Virus record (IMG/VR): IMGVR_UViG_3300042922_000422 | Span: 1-40,105 of that record | Direction: 5' to 3' (one strand) | DNA: 40,105 nucleotides | From: a virus | In this document: piece by piece, positions 13,035 through 20,142 of the stretch | Position numbering within the stretch: the stretch's first letter is position 1 | Layout: each line of letters starts with the position of its first letter | Notes under the pieces: model-generated | The model's input: the letters and a program-made list of their open reading frames with translations, nothing else | What the model was told of the DNA's origin: nothing | Databases searched by the model: none | Translations under genes and position numbers: made by a program

Positions 13035-13393
13035 CACCTGATTACCACTTTATTCTTCCTTTCCCGCCGAGTGTAAACACCTACTGGCGACGTAATGGGG
13101 CGCAGTATTTCATTGCAGCGAAAGGCCGCGAGTACCGCCGGGCCGTGATGGAGATCATCCGCCAGCTGGGGCTGGATAATAAATCCAGAGCGCGCATGAA
13201 GATAAAGATCATCGCTGATATGCCAGATCGCCGTCGTCGTGACCTGGACAACCTGCTTAAAGCCGTTTGCGATTCATTGGAGCATGCAGGTTTTGTTCTC
13301 GATGATAACCAGTTTGACGAAATTCACCTTAAACGCGGCGATGTTTTCCCCGGTGGCCGCCTTAGCATCAAAGTAACGGAGATTGAGCAGTGA
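13031..13393 (+). CDS. rusA: RusA-family Holliday junction resolvase, 120 aa
   Basis: 120 aa as in RusA. FPPSVNTYWRRNG (residues 11-23) opens the domain, and the acidic catalytic segment is DMPDRRRRDLDNLLKAVCDS (residues 58-77), containing the conserved D.DN residues, with a third acid in LDDNQFDE. RusA cuts four-way junctions formed in recombination and replication. It overlaps its neighbours by 4 nt on both sides. Confidence 0.94.
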   Translation: MTPDYHFILPFPPSVNTYWRRNGAQYFIAAKGREYRRAVMEIIRQLGLDNKSRARMKIKIIADMPDRRRRDLDNLLKAVCDSLEHAGFVLDDNQFDEIHLKRGDVFPGGRLSIKVTEIEQ

Positions 13394-14079
13394 GAGCGCA
13401 GGATTACGAATTCATCAGGCATCAGTTATTCACGGCAACAGCCGATCTGAGCGGTTCCACGAAAGGCCAGTTGCAAGCCTGGCTGGAGGATGCCCAGTAC
13501 ACCACCGACACATTCAAGCGTAAAAAGCCAACGTATATCGACGAGGTTACAGGAGTGCTGGTTACGCCGGATAACCCGCCAATCCCCGGAAAACAGACCC
13601 GCGCCAAAGGATCGCATATTCCACTGGTGCTACCTATCGAGTACGCAACAGCAAGCTGGCGGCGCGCCGTTCTGGCGCTGGAGCCAAATGAAAGCGCCTG
13701 GCTGCTGTGGTGCTATGGGGATGCCACACGTTATGCCTATCAGGTAGAGATCGTGCGCTGGGGGTGGGAAGCGTTCACTGCCGGGCTTGAAGGAAAGCGT
13801 ATCGCAGCTAAGACGCTGGACCGTATGCGCGCTCTGGTGTGGTTGGCAGCGCAGGATGTTAAGCGCGAACTGCGCGGTGGTGAATCCTGCTATCAAGCCT
13901 GTGAGCTGGCCCGCCTGTCAGGTGTATCAAAGTACAACTGGTCGAGAAATTACTCTGCGTACTTTGACTATCTACGCAATATTTTTCTTGAGTTGGATAT
14001 GGGCGCGCTGGCGGGGGCTAATGCAAAACGGAGAGAACAAAAAAACATCGAAAAAACGTTAACGTGTTGCAAAAGTTAA
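13390..14079 (+). CDS. Q-like late antiterminator, 229 aa
   Basis: The GTG start is fixed by the GTGA overlap with rusA. Residues about 85-110 (ASWRRAVLALEPNESAWLLW) and 130-200 (SGVSKYNWSRNYSAYFDYLR near the end) match the antitermination protein Q group of phage 82/21 type. Q proteins load on RNA polymerase at the late promoter and let it ignore terminators. It is the last gene of the rightward early operon and is directly followed by a promoter and terminator, as expected. Confidence 0.85.
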   Translation: MRAQDYEFIRHQLFTATADLSGSTKGQLQAWLEDAQYTTDTFKRKKPTYIDEVTGVLVTPDNPPIPGKQTRAKGSHIPLVLPIEYATASWRRAVLALEPNESAWLLWCYGDATRYAYQVEIVRWGWEAFTAGLEGKRIAAKTLDRMRALVWLAAQDVKRELRGGESCYQACELARLSGVSKYNWSRNYSAYFDYLRNIFLELDMGALAGANAKRREQKNIEKTLTCCKS

Positions 14080-14095
14080 CTAAAAGAGCTAGATT
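14067..14095 (+). promoter_or_regulatory. Probable late promoter (pR')
   Basis: TTGCAA (14067-14072), a 17-bp spacer and TAGATT (14090-14095). Transcription would start near 14102, about 30 bases before a strong terminator at 14131. A constitutive promoter followed by a close terminator just behind Q is the classic Q-dependent late control region. The -35 overlaps the last codons of Q. Confidence 0.6.
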
Positions 14096-14130
14096 ATCCC
14101 TAAATTTGATATCATCGCCGAAATTATAGA

Positions 14131-14153
14131 AACCCGCCTTTGTGCGGGTTTTT
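14131..14153 (+). terminator. Late leader terminator (tR')
   Basis: AACCCGC and GCGGGTT, loop CTTTGT, then TTT. It would stop the short late leader RNA unless Q modifies the polymerase. Confidence 0.85.
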
Positions 14154-14172
14154 GCGTTTTAAGCTGTCGGAT

Positions 14173-14391
14173 TTATAGCTCGGCTAAACGTTCGGTTAAA
14201 TGATCCCTTAGTGCCTGAGCAAACCTTGCTTTGTCCTGTTGGTTGGTGCAATCGGAATATGCCAGCCTATCAGTTAGCCGAAATGCCGTATTAAAGAATT
14301 TTTCGCGCTGCTTTTCGTCGAGAGCGTCAAAAAGCGCGGCCATTATTATTTTGCTGGTGATTTCATCAATTTCATTATGGTCAATATCCAT
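14173..14391 (-). CDS. Hypothetical 72-aa protein on the minus strand in the late leader
   Basis: MDIDHNEIDEITSKIIMAALFDALDEKQRE..., an acidic helical protein; not recognised. It is the only convincing minus-strand gene between the switch and attR, set against the direction of late transcription, so it is probably expressed in the lysogen from its own promoter and silenced by the late transcript. That makes it a lysogenic-conversion candidate. A weak binding site is visible before the ATG at 14391. Confidence 0.65.
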   Translation of the reverse strand: MDIDHNEIDEITSKIIMAALFDALDEKQREKFFNTAFRLTDRLAYSDCTNQQDKARFAQALRDHLTERLAEL

Positions 14392-14480
14392 GTTATAGCC
14401 CTCTAAGTTATGTTAATGGGCGAACATTAACACCTTCTTTTGTAAGGTTAAATCTTCAAAGCAGTAATAAGTTCTGTTAT

Positions 14481-14503
14481 GGCTCGCTATGACGGGCCTT
14501 TTT
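14481..14503 (+). terminator. Second late-leader terminator before the holin genes
   Basis: GGCTCG and CGGGCC (one G-T pair), loop CTATGA, followed by TTTTT. Confidence 0.65.
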
Positions 14504-14545
14504 CACACCCGCGCCACGCCCGGCGCATGACACAAATAAACCATT

Positions 14546-14929
14546 ATGACTGAACCCCTGACTGTATCAGCGGGCATCGCTACGGGTAGTGTTGGCATGA
14601 CTATCGCCACGCTCTTTCCGGACGCGACGCCTGCGGTAATGCTGTGTTCTTTGGGTGGTGCCGCGCTGTATGTATTAAAAGCGGATGAGCATCAGCCCTG
14701 GAAGCAAGTTGTATTCGCCTTGGTTTCCTTCATGGGCGGTATGTATTTCGGCGGAACGGCGGCAGACATTAGCGCCGCATTGATAAATGCTGCGCTTCAC
14801 AAGCTGACGCCGCCCGTCACCGTCACTGTTTCCCGCCCCGTTGGTGCGCTGGTGGCGTCTGCCATTTCCGTTACCGTGCTGCTGCGCATCATGGCCCGTT
14901 CCCGTCATAAAGGGGAGGGCAGCGAATGA
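14546..14929 (+). CDS. Putative holin, three membrane segments, 127 aa
   Basis: Hydrophobic segments at about residues 28-45, 54-72 and 96-114, short periplasmic/cytoplasmic loops and a basic C-terminal tail (RIMARSRHKGEGSE) are a holin plan. It is the first gene of the lysis cassette, overlapping the next one by 4 nt. No good ribosome binding site precedes the ATG; an 8-codon frame (14527-14553) overlaps the start and might control it. Which of the two membrane proteins is the true holin is not resolved. Confidence 0.75.
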   Translation: MTEPLTVSAGIATGSVGMTIATLFPDATPAVMLCSLGGAALYVLKADEHQPWKQVVFALVSFMGGMYFGGTAADISAALINAALHKLTPPVTVTVSRPVGALVASAISVTVLLRIMARSRHKGEGSE

Positions 14930-15198
14930 ACCCTGATTTTTTGCTTCTACAGGCAAATGCCCTTGTATGCCTTCTCACAATGATGCGCCTGCTGGTCGTT
15001 CGTAAACGTGAACGAAGCCGGTTGATCTCGCTGGTGGCCTACGCGCTGATCCTCGCCTGTGGCTGGAAGGTCTTCCGCATCTGGACTGGTACTGGTCAGA
15101 CAGACCTGGCGCAATTCGTTATCAATCTGTCGCTGTGCGTAACGATCATGTGCGCGCGCGGCAAACTCTCAAAAGTCGCCGGAGGATTAGATGGCTGA
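14926..15198 (+). CDS. Phage holin family protein (3-TM type), 90 aa
   Basis: Three hydrophobic stretches (about 9-24, 34-51, 62-79) with a basic loop VVRKRERSRL between the first two and GKLSKVAGG at the end match the putative three-helix holin family found before TIGR02594 endolysins. It overlaps the endolysin gene by 8 nt. It may be the holin itself or an antiholin partner. Confidence 0.8.
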   Translation: MNPDFLLLQANALVCLLTMMRLLVVRKRERSRLISLVAYALILACGWKVFRIWTGTGQTDLAQFVINLSLCVTIMCARGKLSKVAGGLDG

Positions 15199-15670
15199 AT
15201 TACCCTGGATCAAAGAGGCGCGTCGCTTCATTGGTGAGCGTGAAATCAAAGGCCCAGAACACAACCCGCTGATCGTGCAGTGGTGGAAAGACATTAAACG
15301 CGGGGGCATTAAGGACGATGAAACGGCGTGGTGTGCAGCGTTTACCGGGGCCATGCTGGAGCATGTCGGGATCCGTTCCACCCGTTTCGAGTCTGCAAAA
15401 TCGTATCTGGACTGGGGCATCGAGCTGAAAGAGCCGGTATACGGCTGCGTGGTGGTGTTCACCCGTACCGGCGGCGGCCATGTTGGTTTCGTGGTCGGTC
15501 GTGACGAAAAAGGCAATTTGCTGGTGCTGGGCGGCAATCAGGGCGACGCGGTGAGCATTGCAGCATTCAGCGTTTCGCGTGTCAGTGGTTATCGCTGGCC
15601 GTCTGGCGTGTCTTTCGTTCCTGGATCTTTGCCGCTGGGCAGCGCTGCGCCTTCAACGAGTGAAGCATGA
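15191..15670 (+). CDS. Endolysin, CHAP-type (TIGR02594 family), 159 aa
   Basis: The cysteine peptidase/amidase core is seen as DETAWCAAF (C48) and GGGHVGFVVG (H97), followed by LGGNQGDAVSI, all conserved in TIGR02594 proteins. It should cut a peptide or amide bond in peptidoglycan. It lacks a signal peptide or N-terminal membrane anchor, so release through a large holin hole is expected. The gene overlaps Rz by 4 nt. A muramidase is not present. Confidence 0.9.
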   Translation: MAELPWIKEARRFIGEREIKGPEHNPLIVQWWKDIKRGGIKDDETAWCAAFTGAMLEHVGIRSTRFESAKSYLDWGIELKEPVYGCVVVFTRTGGGHVGFVVGRDEKGNLLVLGGNQGDAVSIAAFSVSRVSGYRWPSGVSFVPGSLPLGSAAPSTSEA

Positions 15671-16149
15671 AAAAGCTGATCACGATCGGTCTGGTGCTGG
15701 CGGTCGTCGTGCTGGGGTGGGCCGCTGATCACTACTACGGTAAAGCGGTGGACTGGCGGGACAAATACCGGGCCGCCTGGAGCACCACACAGCAGCAGGC
15801 CGACACGATAAACAGCATGCAGGAAAGGCAACAATCTCTTGCCGTCCTCGATGCAAAACACACGAAGGATTTAGTTGATGCACAAAACAAGATTGCTGCT
15901 CTTGAGCGTGATGTTGCCGCTGGCCGTAAGCAGCTGCAAGTCCACGTCCGTTGCCCCGCCGTGCCAGCGGGTAAATCCACCGGCACCACCGGCATGGATG
16001 ATGGAACCCGCGCCCGACTTACTGACGCCGCTGAACGGGATTATTACACCCTCAGAAAGCGCATCGAAACAGCCCGCAAGCAGATAGAAGGCATGCAGGA
16101 TTACATCCGCCAGCAATGCATGACACCACAATCAACAGCCTCGCAGTAA
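15667..16149 (+). CDS. rz: Rz-like inner-membrane spanin, 160 aa
   Basis: A membrane anchor covers residues 4-20 (LITIGLVLAVVVLGWAA), after which the periplasmic part is helical and heptad-rich (WSTTQQQADTINSMQERQQS, AALERDVAAGRKQL, and later RKRIETARKQIEGMQDYIRQ). Two Cys (C120 region and C151 region) may bridge subunits. With Rz1 it fuses inner and outer membranes in the last lysis step. The Rz1 gene lies wholly inside it. Confidence 0.9.
   Translation: MKKLITIGLVLAVVVLGWAADHYYGKAVDWRDKYRAAWSTTQQQADTINSMQERQQSLAVLDAKHTKDLVDAQNKIAALERDVAAGRKQLQVHVRCPAVPAGKSTGTTGMDDGTRARLTDAAERDYYTLRKRIETARKQIEGMQDYIRQQCMTPQSTASQ
15878..16087 (+). CDS. rz1: Rz1-like outer-membrane spanin lipoprotein, embedded in Rz
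   Basis: 69 aa in the +1 frame of Rz. The signal peptide ends in the lipobox LAVSSC, so mature Rz1 starts at that Cys and has about 50 residues. It is Pro-rich (PPCQRVNPPAPPAWMMEPAP), a hallmark of Rz1. AAGGA lies upstream of the ATG at 15878. Total embedding within Rz is the lambda arrangement. Confidence 0.88.
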   Translation: MHKTRLLLLSVMLPLAVSSCKSTSVAPPCQRVNPPAPPAWMMEPAPDLLTPLNGIITPSESASKQPASR

Positions 16150-16162
16150 AGCGGGGCTTTTT
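16137..16162 (+). terminator. Terminator at the end of Rz
   Basis: AGCCTCGC and GCGGGGCT (one T-G pair), loop AGTAAA, followed by TTTT; the Rz stop codon is within the loop. A near copy lies at 16502-16526. Confidence 0.75.
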
Positions 16163-16180
16163 ACTTTTACGGAGATCCGT

Positions 16181-16495
16181 ATGGGGTATTTCACTGATTT
16201 GATTAAGCGTTGGTTTAAGCGAGACAAAACGCGGAAAGAGCGCAGCGCTATTAAGCATACGACGGTAACCCCGCTATATGGCAGATCAACCGGGCAAACC
16301 GACTCATACGATCCCATGAGCCTGACCAGCCCACTTAATCCGGCGAATGCGCTTAGCCCTTTATGGTCTGAACCATCCGCCACTTGTTCGGATAACTCGC
16401 ATGATTTTTCATCCCACTGCCATCACAGCGGGGGTTATGACAGTGGGGGTTATGACAGCGGTACATGCGACACAAGCAGCTACGGCTGCGATTGA
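16181..16495 (+). CDS. Hypothetical protein with Gly/Ser/Cys/His-rich tail, 104 aa
   Basis: The N terminus is basic (GYFTDLIKRWFKRDKTRKER), the middle Ser/Pro/Leu-rich, and the last 35 residues carry CSDNSHDFSSHCHHSGGYDS and a repeat GGYDSGGYDSGTCDTSSYGC. The two tandem GGYDS units are coded by an exact short DNA repeat (GGGGGTTATGACAG). Low complexity and His/Cys content suggest metal binding; no function known. GGAG lies before the ATG. Confidence 0.7.
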   Translation: MGYFTDLIKRWFKRDKTRKERSAIKHTTVTPLYGRSTGQTDSYDPMSLTSPLNPANALSPLWSEPSATCSDNSHDFSSHCHHSGGYDSGGYDSGTCDTSSYGCD

Positions 16496-16501
16496 TGTAG
16501 C

Positions 16502-16526
16502 GCCTCGCAATAGCGGGGCTTTTTTA
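16502..16526 (+). terminator. Terminator after the Cys/His-rich gene
   Basis: GCCTCGC and GCGGGGC (one T-G pair), loop AATA, then TTTTTT. Its sequence repeats that of the terminator behind Rz, as if gene plus terminator were a cassette. Confidence 0.8.
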
Positions 16527-16539
16527 TTGGGAGAAAGAG

Positions 16540-16719
16540 ATGGATTTGACGTTCATGCTGGCTGCCTACGGCTCAGTAGGCGTAACGCTGCTGTTAATCG
16601 CTGGTGGATGGGTAACAGTACGTGAGTATTTCAGGCGCAAGGCGGCAGAGAAACAGGCCGAGATCGATGCTCTGGTTGAAAAACGGATAGCTGAGAAGCA
16701 AGCGCAAACCAACACCTAA
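16540..16719 (+). CDS. Small single-span membrane protein with coiled tail, 59 aa
   Basis: The frame MDLTFMLAAYGSVGVTLLLI continues AGGWVTVREYFRRKAAEKQA and ends in a charged helix (EIDALVEKRIAEKQAQTNT). Residues 6-28 form one membrane segment. GGGAGAAAGAG lies directly before the ATG. It stands between terminators near the lysis genes; a lysis accessory or exclusion role is possible. Confidence 0.75.
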   Translation: MDLTFMLAAYGSVGVTLLLIAGGWVTVREYFRRKAAEKQAEIDALVEKRIAEKQAQTNT

Positions 16720-16878
16720 CACATTTTCTCGATAGGACTACCCCAGCGGGCGGTGGGGCAAATAACACCCGCAGCATAAGCGCCGGTCGGCCCCAGGCCT
16801 AATCCTTGCCGGTGGCTTGTGCGGACAGCCGGAAAGACGGCTTTAAGAACACATTTGGCAGTAGTGAGTTAGGGAACC
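16720..16878 (+). other. GC-rich non-coding stretch with hairpins, possible structured RNA or packaging region
   Basis: No convincing frame. It holds AGCCG-GAAAGA-CGGCT (16827-16842) followed by TTAAG, a GGCC-CCA-GGCC pair, and two CCGG-centred elements (GCGCCGGTC and TTGCCGGTGG). GC-rich non-coding DNA just before the packaging genes might be a conserved leader RNA, or hold the cos/pac site; I cannot decide. Confidence 0.35.
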
Positions 16879-17034
16879 ATGAATGTCATTAAGCGCTTAA
16901 TTTGTAAACACTACTACCGATCTTATCGCACCATTTATGGTGATGAAATTATTGGCCGAGGTTATAAGCGTTACGAAATCCGCTGTGTTAAATGCGGCAA
17001 TCACAAATTCAGCCATGTTCCAGCGCCTCGCTAA
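16879..17034 (+). CDS. Small zinc-ribbon-like protein, 51 aa
   Basis: MNVIKRLICKHYYRSYRTIY continues to GDEIIGRGYKRYEIRCVKCG and NHKFSHVPAPR. C9 and H11 with CVKC (near 36-39) and H42 make a plausible zinc site; similar tiny proteins (ICKH...CxxCG) are common in phages. AGGGA lies 4 nt before the ATG. Function unknown. Confidence 0.7.
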   Translation: MNVIKRLICKHYYRSYRTIYGDEIIGRGYKRYEIRCVKCGNHKFSHVPAPR

Positions 17035-17177
17035 AATCTAACGATTCAAACACATAACTCACAGCTGATTGTCGGTGTTAGTTTGGGCGTAACATTGACG
17101 ATCACGTCATAAGTGCATGATTGCAAAGTTAAAAATTACGTGTAGTCTGTATTGTGAACAACGACATGAGGCTATTT

Positions 17178-17444
17178 ATGGAACAGATAATTGTAACCAT
17201 TGAGGGCTGCGGCATTGGGCCGCTGAAAGCGGGAAGGGATATTAATGCGCAGGGAGGGTATGAAACCCTTACTTTCGAAAGCAAAAACTTTGCAGATTTA
17301 AACGGCAAAAGTATTGCTGAGTTTGTTTTTCGTAATCTCAATGGTGCGAACCTCCTTGAGGTGCGGACGCAAAACCAACTGCTTGGCTTTTATACTCTGC
17401 TTCATTCGAGCCATGACAGGCTTGTCCTGGAGAGGGAATCCTAA
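17178..17444 (+). CDS. Hypothetical protein, 88 aa
   Basis: The ATG at 17178 (MEQIIVTIEGCGIGPLKAG) is chosen because GAGG lies 6-8 nt upstream; earlier starts at 17154 and 17166 are possible. The protein is beta-rich with NFADLNGKSIAEFVFRNLNG and not recognised. It has AT-rich DNA ahead of it and a terminator behind it, so it may be an independent small unit. Confidence 0.7.
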   Translation: MEQIIVTIEGCGIGPLKAGRDINAQGGYETLTFESKNFADLNGKSIAEFVFRNLNGANLLEVRTQNQLLGFYTLLHSSHDRLVLERES

Positions 17445-17465
17445 GCTCAAATAAACAAATACAAC

Positions 17466-17487
17466 ACCGCCTCCGGGCGGTTTTTTT
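17466..17487 (+). terminator. Terminator after the 88-aa gene
   Basis: ACCGCC and GGCGGT, loop TCCG, followed by seven T. Confidence 0.85.
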
Positions 17488-17508
17488 ATGCCTGATCGAG
17501 AGAGAACC

Positions 17509-17787
17509 ATGAATAAATCGTTGATGCTCTGCGGCCTTCTCGCCGTTGCCGTTCTTACTGGTTGTACTGATGCCGAACGCTCAAAGCTCGCCGCCTACGG
17601 CGCGCCCCATGAGGTGCAGTGCTGGAACTACCACCAGGAGATTTATAAAGGCACCACGACCGGCCGCATCATGCACGACAAGCAGGGCAGCAGCGATACG
17701 ATTTCGTTTGAGGATAAAGAAACAGGCGAGTTGGTGGAGATCATGTTGGGCCAATCTTCGACCTGCATCATCAAGGTTAAAGCGTAA
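17509..17787 (+). CDS. Small predicted lipoprotein, 92 aa
   Basis: The start is the ATG at 17509 (MNKSLMLCGLLAVAVLTGCT). The signal peptide ends in LTGC, a lipobox, with Cys19 as the lipid-bearing residue; T/D at the next positions leaves the sorting signal unclear. The mature part is small and beta-rich (TISFEDKETGELVEIMLGQS) with two further Cys. Its stop overlaps the next start (TAATG). It may be an accessory envelope protein. Confidence 0.75.
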   Translation: MNKSLMLCGLLAVAVLTGCTDAERSKLAAYGAPHEVQCWNYHQEIYKGTTTGRIMHDKQGSSDTISFEDKETGELVEIMLGQSSTCIIKVKA

Positions 17788-17990
17788 TGGATACCGAAAA
17801 CTTATTTATTTGCGCCTGCGTCTGTGTCCTTCTCAGCTTTTTTGGCTGCCTGGCTTATATCAACCACAACGACAACGCAACTATGGCGCGCATGGTGAAG
17901 GATGGCGCTAACCCGGTTGCAGCGTACTGCGCTGTAAAGGGCGTCAAAGCTGGAAGCGATGCAACGTGTAGGCTTGCTATCGCTAATTAA
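17787..17990 (+). CDS. Small membrane protein coupled to the lipoprotein, 67 aa
   Basis: One hydrophobic segment at residues 7-25 (FICACVCVLLSFFGCLAYI), Cys-rich, then a soluble part AMARMVKDGANPVAAYCAVKG-like with two more Cys. The repeated pattern 'GANPVAAYCAV' is found in small phage membrane proteins before the terminase genes. Reinitiation after the lipoprotein stop is likely. Confidence 0.7.
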   Translation: MDTENLFICACVCVLLSFFGCLAYINHNDNATMARMVKDGANPVAAYCAVKGVKAGSDATCRLAIAN

Positions 17991-18049
17991 GCGGCCATTA
18001 CAAAGCCTGTCCGCCTGGGCGGGTTTGATAATGGTTAAAGGAGAAATGT

Positions 18050-18652
18050 ATGGCAAAACCAGACTGGGAGGCCATCGAGTCAGCCTACCGGGCTGGCTTG
18101 CTGTCACTCCGTGAAATTGCTTCACAGCACGGCATCAGTGAAGGTGCCATTCGTAAACGCGCAAAGCGTGATAAATGGTCGCGTGACCTGAGCGCCAAAG
18201 TTAAAGAACGCTCAGATGATCTGGTACGCAAGGCAGAGGTACGCAAAAAGGTACGCAGTGAAACCACTTTGACCGAGCGCGTACTGATCGAGGCTACCGC
18301 CGAGGTAATCGCAAACGTTAGGATGGAACATCGGGGAGATATTCGCCGGGCGCGTGAGATTACCAACATGCTCTTTGATGAGCTGGCCGCCGAGTGTGCC
18401 GATGTTGAGGCACTGGAAAAGCTCGGTGAGCTTATGCATTGCCCTGACGACAAAGGACGCGACAAACTAAATGAGCTGTATCACTCGATCATTTCAATGC
18501 CTGAGCGGGTTAAATCAGCAAAGGCGCTCTCCGAGGCGTTAAAAAACCTTATCGGTCTTGAGCGCCAGGCTTATGACATCGGCAGCAATACCGCCGACGA
18601 TGCGACCCAAAAGCTGTCTGATCTTATGGATGAGCTTTCAGGGGGTGCCTGA
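18050..18652 (+). CDS. terS: Terminase small subunit, 200 aa
   Basis: An N-terminal helix-turn-helix (SLREIASQHGISEGAIRKRA, residues 19-38) and a basic stretch bind the packaging site; helical regions and a C-terminal acidic segment (KLSDLMDELSGGA) make oligomers and contact the large subunit. AAGGAG precedes the ATG. It ends in a TGATG overlap with the large subunit gene. Confidence 0.88.
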   Translation: MAKPDWEAIESAYRAGLLSLREIASQHGISEGAIRKRAKRDKWSRDLSAKVKERSDDLVRKAEVRKKVRSETTLTERVLIEATAEVIANVRMEHRGDIRRAREITNMLFDELAAECADVEALEKLGELMHCPDDKGRDKLNELYHSIISMPERVKSAKALSEALKNLIGLERQAYDIGSNTADDATQKLSDLMDELSGGA

Positions 18653-20142
18653 TGGCGCTTAAACCTGAACATCTGGCCCGGCTTAGGGATAAGTTCTGGC
18701 GGCTTAACAATCTGTACTGGATCACCGATAAACGCGGGAAACCGGTACGCTTCAGAATGACCCCCGAACAGATGGCCTACTTCGAGGGGATGCATACGCG
18801 AAACATCATCCTGAAGGCGCGTCAGCTCGGCTTTACAACGTTGGTGTGCATCATTCAGCTGGATGCCGCGCTGTTTGAGGGCGCAAAGTGCGCGCTGATC
18901 GCACATACCCTAAACGACGCAAAGCGCCTTTTCCGCGAGAAAATCAAATATGCCTATGATCGACTCCCCGCCGAAATACGGGCGGCCAACCCTGCGTCTA
19001 ATGATGCAGCTGGTGAGCTGGTTTTTAAGAAGGGCGGCTCGCTCTATGTTTCAACGTCTTTTCGTGGCGGCACGCTGCGTTATCTGCATGTTTCCGAGTT
19101 CGGGAAGATTTGCGCCAAGTATCCTGACAAAGCGCGAGAAATTGTTACCGGTGCTTTCGAAGCAGTATCAACTGACTGTTTCACGACGATTGAAAGCACA
19201 GCAGAAGGCCGCGCGGGCTATTTCTTCGATTACTGCCAGACTGCGGAAAAAGCGGCGTTATCTGGCGCGACCCTCTCTCAACTAAGCTGGAAATTCTTCT
19301 TTTTCAGCTGGTGGATGAACCCGCAGTATGCGATTGACCCGGTTGAGCCTCTACCGCAGCGCCTGCGCGATTATTTCGATGAACTGGAGGCAAAGCACAG
19401 CCTAAAGCTCAGTGACCGCCAGAAAGCGTGGTATCAGGCCAAAGAAACCACCCTCGGCGACGACATGAAACGGGAATACCCGTCGATCCCTGCCGAGGCG
19501 TTCCAGCAGTCTGTTGAGGGCGCTTACTACGCGAAACAATTCGCCGTCCTCTACTCACAACGCCGCATCGGCCAGCTGCCTGACAATAAACACTTACCGG
19601 TTTACACGTTCTGGGATCTCGGCGTCGGTGACTCGACGGCGATCTGGTTTGTGCGCGTGGTCGGTAATGAGTTCCATGTTATCGACTACTACGAGAACAG
19701 CGGCGAAGGGCTTCGTCATTACATGAAGATCCTAAAGGACAAGGGCTACACCTACGCCGAGCACTGGGCACCCCACGATATTGATAACCGCGAGTTCGCG
19801 AACGACGGCAAATCCCGCCGCCAGCTGGCGCGCGAGGGGTACGAGGTAGACGGCGAAATCTATTCCATATCGTTCAATGTGGTGCCGAAGCTGGGTGTGG
19901 ATGAGGGGATCGAGCTGGTGCGCGAAATACTCCCACGTTGCGCGTTTGACAGCGCGAAATGTGAGGAAGGCATAAGCCACCTGGAAGCCTACCGCAAAGA
20001 GTGGGACGCCAAGCGGGGATGCTGGAAAGACAACCCATTGCACGACTTCACTTCGCACGCCTCAGACGGTTTTCGCTATTTCGCCGTAGCGATGAGCCGC
20101 ACGAAACCAGCGGCGAATATCAAAATAGGATTTAGCTACTAA
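18652..20142 (+). CDS. terL: Terminase large subunit, 496 aa
   Basis: Packaging ATPase and nuclease. The Walker A-like segment is ILKARQLGFTT (residues about 50-60), and Walker B is near LHVSEFGKI (about 146-154). The RNase H-like nuclease domain begins with YTFWDLGVGDSTAIW near 320, and a late acid lies in HDFTSHASDGFRYFAVAM. The family is the Terminase_6/phage uncharacterised protein type, not lambda GpA. The stop overlaps the portal start by one base. Confidence 0.95.
   Translation: MALKPEHLARLRDKFWRLNNLYWITDKRGKPVRFRMTPEQMAYFEGMHTRNIILKARQLGFTTLVCIIQLDAALFEGAKCALIAHTLNDAKRLFREKIKYAYDRLPAEIRAANPASNDAAGELVFKKGGSLYVSTSFRGGTLRYLHVSEFGKICAKYPDKAREIVTGAFEAVSTDCFTTIESTAEGRAGYFFDYCQTAEKAALSGATLSQLSWKFFFFSWWMNPQYAIDPVEPLPQRLRDYFDELEAKHSLKLSDRQKAWYQAKETTLGDDMKREYPSIPAEAFQQSVEGAYYAKQFAVLYSQRRIGQLPDNKHLPVYTFWDLGVGDSTAIWFVRVVGNEFHVIDYYENSGEGLRHYMKILKDKGYTYAEHWAPHDIDNREFANDGKSRRQLAREGYEVDGEIYSISFNVVPKLGVDEGIELVREILPRCAFDSAKCEEGISHLEAYRKEWDAKRGCWKDNPLHDFTSHASDGFRYFAVAMSRTKPAANIKIGFSY

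Noticed and set aside
18011-18023. Terminator upstream of the small terminase gene
   Set aside because: CCGCC and GGCGG are separated by only two bases, leaving a stem of four pairs at best and a short, broken T-run.
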